Source of the DNA: Solen grandis
Lineage: Eukaryota > Mollusca > Bivalvia > Adapedonta > Solenidae
Assembly (NCBI GenBank): GCA_021229015.1
Contig: CM037785.1
Coordinates: 1,920,964 to 1,984,963, forward strand
DNA: 64,000 nucleotides
Direction of reading: 5' to 3'
Both the position numbers and the translations under genes were made by a program. The notes beneath the pieces are model-generated. The model did no database searches and had not been told where the DNA came from. It saw only the letters and a list, made by a program, of their open reading frames with translations. Positions 58,901 through 64,000 of the stretch are shown here, one piece after another; the first letter of the stretch is position 1, and every line of letters begins with the position of its first letter.

Positions 58901-61900
58901 GGTAATATATAAAACCTGTAAAGGACAGCACCTTTATTTTCTTATATACAATGCAATATACAACATTTCATTTAATATTTAAAACATTTTATATGTGGCG
59001 GTATATAAAAATTGTGAGGTTCAGCCACATAATTTCTTATATAAAATGCAAAATTAAACATTTCCTAACTTTTTAATAAAGCTAATGACAAATAGAATAT
59101 TAAAATTGTAATGATCAGTACAAATCTTCAATTATATACAATGTACATACAAAATTTCATTTGCAATTTAAAGCAGTAAATGTATTGCAGTATATAAAAA
59201 TTGTGAGGTTCAGCCCCATAATTTACATGTATACAATGCAATATACAAATTGTTTGTCTTATCTTATAGAGTAAATGTAAGTCACTTTATACAAAATGTA
59301 ATGGTCAGCACCATTGTTCTCTTACATACAAAACCTATTTTACTATTTCAGGAAGTTAATGAAAGGCAGTATATAAAAATTGGGAGGTTCAGCCAAATAA
59401 CTTTCTTATATACATTAGAATACGCATTTCTTTATTATTTTTTAAAGTTTATGTCAGGCGCTTTATAAAAATTGACCATTGATCTCTTATATAAAAAAAA
59501 ATTAAAAGACCTTTTTCATTATTTAAAAAGGTTAATGAATGGGAATATATAAAAATGTTGAGGTTCAGCGCCATAATTTACAATGCAACATACAACTTTT
59601 CTTTATTATTTAAAAAACAAAATGATGCTAAATTGCATATTAAAATAGCAATGACCTCACCATTCTTCACTTATATACAATGAAATATACAATATTTCAT
59701 TTACAATTTAAAGCAGTAAATGTATTGCAGTATATAAAAATTGTGAAGTTCAACCCCATAATTTTCTTATATAAAATGCAAGATACAACATTTCATTAGT
59801 ATTTAAAGAAGTTGATGGTAGGTAAAATATAAAAATTGTTAAGGACAGCACCTTTATTTTCTTATATACAATGCAATATACAACATTTCATTTTATATTT
59901 AAATCAGTTAATGTATGGCGGTATATAAAAATTGTGAGGTTCAGCCCATAATTTCTTATATAAAATGCAAAATAAAACATTTCCTTACTTTTTAATAAAG
60001 CTCATGGCAAATAGTATATTAAAATTGTAATGATCAGAACAAATCTTCACTTATATACAATGTACATACAAAATTTCATTGCAATTTAAAGCAGTAAATG
60101 TATTGCAGTATATAAAAATTGTGAGGTTCAGCCCCGTAATTTACAATGCAACATACAACATTTCTTTATTATTTAAAAAACAAAATGATGCTAAATTGCA
60201 TATTAAAACAGCAGTGACAGCACCAGTCTACACTTATATAGAATGTAATATACAATATTTCATTTACAATTCAAAGCCGTAAATGTATTGCAGTATATAA
60301 AAAGTGTGAGGTTCAACCCCATAATTTTCTTATATAAAATGCAGAATACAACATTTCATTACTATTTAAAGAAGTTGGTGCAAGGTTATATATAAAACCT
60401 GTAAAGGACAGCATCTTTATTTTCTTATATACAATGCAATATAAAACATTTCATTTAATATTTAAATCGTTTTATATATGTCGGTATATAAAAATTGTGA
60501 GGTACAGCCCCATAATTTCTTATATAAAATGCAAAATAAAACATTTCCTTACTTTTTAATAAAGCTAATGACAAATAGAATATTAAAATTGTAATGATCA
60601 GTACAAATCTTTAATTATATACAATGTACATACAAAATTTCATTTGCAATTTAAAGCAGTAAATGTATTGCAGTATATAAAAATTGTGAGGTTCAGCCCC
60701 ATAATTTACATGTATACAATGCAATATACAAATTGTTTGTCTTATCTTATAGAGTAAATGTAAGTCACTTTATACAAAATGTAATGGTCAGCACCATTGT
60801 TCTCTTACATACAAAACCTATTTTACTATTTCAGGCAGTTAATGAAAGGCAGTATATAAAAATTGGGAGGTTCAGCCAAATAACTTTCTTATATACATTG
60901 AAATACACATTTCTTTATTATTTTTTAAAGTTTATGTCAGGCGCTTTATAAAAATTGACCATTGATCTCTTATATACAAAAAAAATTAAAAGACCTTTTT
61001 CATTATTTAAAAAGGTTAATGAATGGGAATATATAAAAATGTTGAGGTTCAGCGCCATAATTTACAATGCTACATACAACATTTCCTTATTATTTAAAAA
61101 ACAAAATGATGCTAAATTGCATATTAAAATAGCAATGACCTCACCATTCTTCACTTATATACAATGTAATATACAACATTTCATTTACAATTTAAAGCAA
61201 TAAATGTATTACAGTATATAAAAATTGTGAAATTCAACCCCATAATTTTCTTATATAAAATGCAAGATACAACATTTCATTAGTATTTAAAGAAGTTGAT
61301 GGTAGGTAATATATAAAAATTGTAAAGGACAGCACCTTTATTTTCTTATATACAATGCAATATAAAACATTTCATTTTATTTTTAAATCAGTTAATGTAT
61401 GGCGGTATATAAAAATTGTGAGGTTCAGCCCCGTAATTTACAATGCAACATACAACATTTCTTTATTATTTAAAAAACAAAATGATGCTAAATTGCATAT
61501 TAAAACAGCAATGACAGCACCAGTCTTCACTTATATAGAATGTAATATACAATATTTCATTTACAATTTAAAGCAGTAAATGTATTGCAGTATATAATAA
61601 TTGTGAGGTTCAACCCCATAATTTTCTTATATAAAATGCAGAATACAACATTTCATTACTATTTAAAGAAGTTGATGGTAGGTAATATATAAAACCTGTA
61701 AAGGACAGCACCTTTATTTTCTTATATACAATGCAATATACAACATTTCATTTAATATTTAAAACATTTTATATGTGGCGGTATATAAAAATTGTGAGGT
61801 TCAGCCACATAATTTCTTATATAAAATGCAAAATTAAACATTTCCTAACTTTTTAATAAAGCTAATGACAAATAGAATATTAAAATTGTAATGATCAGCA

Positions 61901-62098
61901 CAAATCTTCAATTATATACAATGTACATACAAAATTTCATTTGCAATTTAAAGCAGTAAATGTATTGCAGTATATAAAAATTGTGAGGTTCAGCCCCATA
62001 ATTTACATGTATACTTAAAAAAAATTTTACAAAATGTAATAGTCAGCACCATTGTTCTCTTACATACAAAACCTATTTTACTATTTCAGGAAGTTAAT
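55980..62098 (+). repeat. Right satellite array, module copy 2, with 1.3-1.5 kb higher-order repeat
   Basis: Same dimeric ~190-bp units as 41100-47690. A larger period is visible: CATAATTTACATGTATAC occurs at about 57809, 59219, 60701 and 61999, that is steps near 1410, 1483 and 1297. ORFs repeating YIKIVRFSPVIYNATYNISL (58317, 58655, 60079, 60955, 61355) are products of the repeat. The array breaks off inside a unit at about 62098. Confidence 0.85.
56460..56720 (+). mobile_element. tRNA-derived SINE, family A (duplicate of 41647 copy)
   Basis: Same SINE and same TTTATACAAATT flanks (56448-56459, 56721-56732) as the copy at 41647. The ATCA tail has about five units here against eleven there. 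Confidence 0.9.
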
Positions 62099-62637
62099 GA
62101 AGGATTGGATGAATGTATTTATCCATGTTTTGAAGAGCGCGAATGTCTGCTGTCTAACATTGTATGTGGGAGTGTGTATGTGCGTGATACATTCTGCGGC
62201 TAGCGCATATGTTAAACACAGTCCTCTATCAATTTTATATACATATACATGTAAGAGCTTCAGCAGAGGGGCTAACATTTGTAGACGTACCTGGGCATGT
62301 ATGCTATTTTTAGATAGATGAATAACATGGGTTATATCAGGGAGGGGGATGCCGCACACAGCATCACTTAGGCCCTATGACCTATATACTGTGCTTAACT
62401 GGTTGCAAAAGAAAAGTGGGGCTTGCAAAGCAGCCTCGTTTTATCAGCTAGTTAGCCGCACCCAGACATTCCATTGTCTACTCGGGGTCAGTCTCATTCT
62501 TGCATAGTGTAGTCTCTCGCTAATATGAACGGAAAAAAAAATATTTACCTAAACATCTAACTATCGTGATCGGAATTTTAAATTAGAGAAAGGATATAGT
62601 GTAAATAAATCATATAGGCATACAGGATTAAAAAAAA
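62099..62637 (+). other. Presumed leader of the Gag-like element
   Basis: Unique sequence between the satellite and the Gag ORF. It contains CTATATACTG near 62382 (TATA-like), and a TTGCAAAAG / CTTGCAAAG pair near 62402-62430. Short ORFs on both strands (62052-62359) have no recognised domain. The left end of the element could not be placed. Confidence 0.35.
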
Positions 62638-63936
62638 ATGCCGGGAAGGAGGGGCAGAAGCATAACGAAAGGTGCGGGAAGTCGGAACCGTTCAGCATCG
62701 CCTGATAGGAGTCGCGAATACCGAAGTCGTTCGCCGCACAAACCTAGTGTGACAAAAGATTGGACTATATCTAAACTAAGGACAGAACTTCTTAAAAAGG
62801 GAATAGATTTACCAAGAAACACGCCTCAAAAGACTTTATTGAAGCTATATAATCAGCTGTCAGCATATCGACAGTCACAAGACGGCTTTTCCCAACACAC
62901 TGATTATGCTGACGTCACAAGCAAAGATGGCGGCGCCCATGAACAATCCGAGACTTTGGATATGATTCAACTACAGCGGCAAATTGGCGAAGTTCAAGCC
63001 AATTTGGCCGAACTTTCGCGTCAAATGAACCAACCAGGTAGGCATACTATTCTTCCAGATCAAAATAGTGAACGTTGTGTTAATCAACAAGGTGTTCACT
63101 TGCATGATGCGCCGACCACCGTTCGTTTGTTGCCTGAGTCAAATACTCGACGACCTATCGATGAACTTCTACCGGTAAATCTCGTTTCACCAAAAATAAA
63201 GAATGACATTCTTGCCCACAAACATATCAACTTAGCCTTGATGCTCTTACCGGGTATGGAAAGCAGTAGCGAGACGGAAGTGTTTGACAAGCAGGGCCAA
63301 CATGTTGTTATCCGGGCTAGTGATAACAGGTTGCACAGACCACTTAACATCCACGAGTTTAGGACTGCATTCAGCAAATTCAGAAATGTACTGTGTGAAG
63401 TAGAGCCCTACAGACGCAAAGAATTGGATACATATGCGGAGATGATCGATAATATGTATCGTCAATATGGAGGGACCCATTTTTATGACTACCACACTGC
63501 TTTCTCAAGAAAGGCTGAGCAATATGAACTGCAAGGGATTGCAGTTGACTGGTCGTCCTGTGATACAAAACTTTACCTGACCACGTTTTCTGGTTTGCGA
63601 AATGTCACTTGCGACACCTGTAACAGCTCAGATCATACAACACGTTTCTGTCCAACGAACGCATCAAATAGAAATACCACTAGTAATCCTAGGCAGCAGG
63701 GAAAACACGCTACAAACCAGTATGACGCCTCAAAAATGGACCGCCATGACCGGCCTAGAATTTTTTACAATGGCAAAGAAGTGTGCAACAATTTCAACGC
63801 ATCAGGTTGTAAGGCCAACCACAAATATGCTAATATAGTGCACATTTGTGATATTTGCAAAATGGACAACCATCCTGCTTATGAATGCCCCAAAGGAAAA
63901 TTTAATAACCAGCATGTTCTTAGCAAGAGGCATTGA
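62638..63936 (+). CDS. Gag-like protein of a DIRS-type retroelement (ORF1)
   Basis: This is an intact frame of 432 residues; the start follows an A-rich AAAAAAAATG. Residues 4-35 are basic with RS dipeptides (RSASPDRSREYRSRSP). Residues 41-75 (DWTISKLRTELLKKGIDLP and on) resemble a SAP helix pair, a DNA/RNA-binding motif. Residues 107-131 are a predicted coiled coil. A central helical region (about 175-320) is capsid-like in position. Two zinc knuckles of exact form C-X2-C-X4-H-X4-C lie at C325/C328/H333/C338 and C404/C407/H412/C417, the second preceded by VCNNFNASGC. This last context (C-x-x-FN-x-x-GC followed by HxCxxC) is typical of ORF1 of DIRS-like elements as I recall them. A Ty3-type Gag is the alternative. 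No inactivating change seen. Confidence 0.75.
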   Translation: MPGRRGRSITKGAGSRNRSASPDRSREYRSRSPHKPSVTKDWTISKLRTELLKKGIDLPRNTPQKTLLKLYNQLSAYRQSQDGFSQHTDYADVTSKDGGAHEQSETLDMIQLQRQIGEVQANLAELSRQMNQPGRHTILPDQNSERCVNQQGVHLHDAPTTVRLLPESNTRRPIDELLPVNLVSPKIKNDILAHKHINLALMLLPGMESSSETEVFDKQGQHVVIRASDNRLHRPLNIHEFRTAFSKFRNVLCEVEPYRRKELDTYAEMIDNMYRQYGGTHFYDYHTAFSRKAEQYELQGIAVDWSSCDTKLYLTTFSGLRNVTCDTCNSSDHTTRFCPTNASNRNTTSNPRQQGKHATNQYDASKMDRHDRPRIFYNGKEVCNNFNASGCKANHKYANIVHICDICKMDNHPAYECPKGKFNNQHVLSKRH

Positions 63937-64000
63937 CTAAATACTGAAGAATTCACTTCCATTAATATAGTAAACCTGGAAAAAGAGTTACTTCACCATC
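63937..64000 (+). CDS. Probable start of the pol ORF, in frame after one TGA (partial)
   Basis: Directly after the ORF1 stop the same frame stays open to the window edge: LNTEEFTSINIVNLEKELLHH. The pattern T-x-I/V-x-x-x-x-LExEL-x-x-H is what precedes the reverse transcriptase in DIRS-type pol proteins (recalled). There is no ATG in the visible part, so expression would need stop read-through, re-initiation or a start further on. If the identification is right, RT, RNase H and tyrosine recombinase follow beyond the window. Confidence 0.45.

Noticed and set aside
57770..61600. Recurring ORFs with YIKIVRFSPVIYNATYNIS as a gene family
   Set aside because: They are translations of the satellite unit; the frame follows repeat copies, shows no promoter or codon pattern, and ends wherever a copy changes.
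62052..62359. ORFs on both strands at the satellite edge
   Set aside because: They overlap each other in antisense, span the array junction and have no domain.

Overview
The window is eukaryotic, AT-rich and intron- and repeat-dominated. The repeat styles (elements opening near AGCTCACCTGAG and closing on a GGGCCATCATGGCCC hairpin, ATGCCCC/GGGGCAT elements, AAGGTCAAGGTCAC monomers, two tRNA-headed SINE families) fit a bivalve mollusc. That assignment is an inference from sequence style, not from a database match. No operons, CRISPR arrays or intact canonical RNA genes were seen.

Positions 1-25,398 (+) hold the 3' part of one host-like gene in four exons (1-15, 5794-5989, 24298-24402, 25190-25398) whose splice phases agree. 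It encodes the C-terminal half of a tyrosine-recombinase-fold domain (MGH box and presumed nucleophilic Tyr), an acidic linker and a Myb/SANT-like tail. Its 18.3-kb intron and the DNA up to about 32 kb are packed with non-autonomous elements. Most share one plan: sub-terminal inverted repeats, internal tandem monomers of about 145-165 bp, a hairpin near the 3' end, then CTAG or CTTG followed by TT. This plan resembles Helentron/Helitron-2 derivatives, and several copies are nested in each other.

Positions 32-37.7 kb hold SINEs of two families, a 5'-truncated non-LTR retrotransposon (minus) with inactivating stops and a frameshift, and a second small reverse-transcriptase relic (plus). Positions 37.7-47.7 kb and 54.06-62.1 kb are two copies of one large satellite module. 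In each, a left array lies in inverted orientation to a longer right array, around a centre of about 1 kb with a SINE. The right arrays are built of ~190-bp dimers of two related ~95-bp halves, each with a TATATAAAA motif. Both copies carry the same SINE insertion with the same 12-bp target duplication, so the module was duplicated after that insertion, or the assembly contains both haplotypes. A 100-bp N gap lies in copy 1.

Between the modules (47.7-54 kb) are a truncated PIF/Harbinger-type transposase exon, a repeat-built hairpin, a 17-bp minisatellite interrupted by a SINE, an orphan proline-rich ORF, a tRNA-like pseudogene and an inverted-orientation AGCTCACC element. The window ends in a retroelement: a 432-residue Gag-like protein (RS-rich N-terminus, SAP-like helix pair, two CCHC knuckles), followed after one in-frame TGA by what looks like the start of a DIRS-type pol ORF running off the edge.
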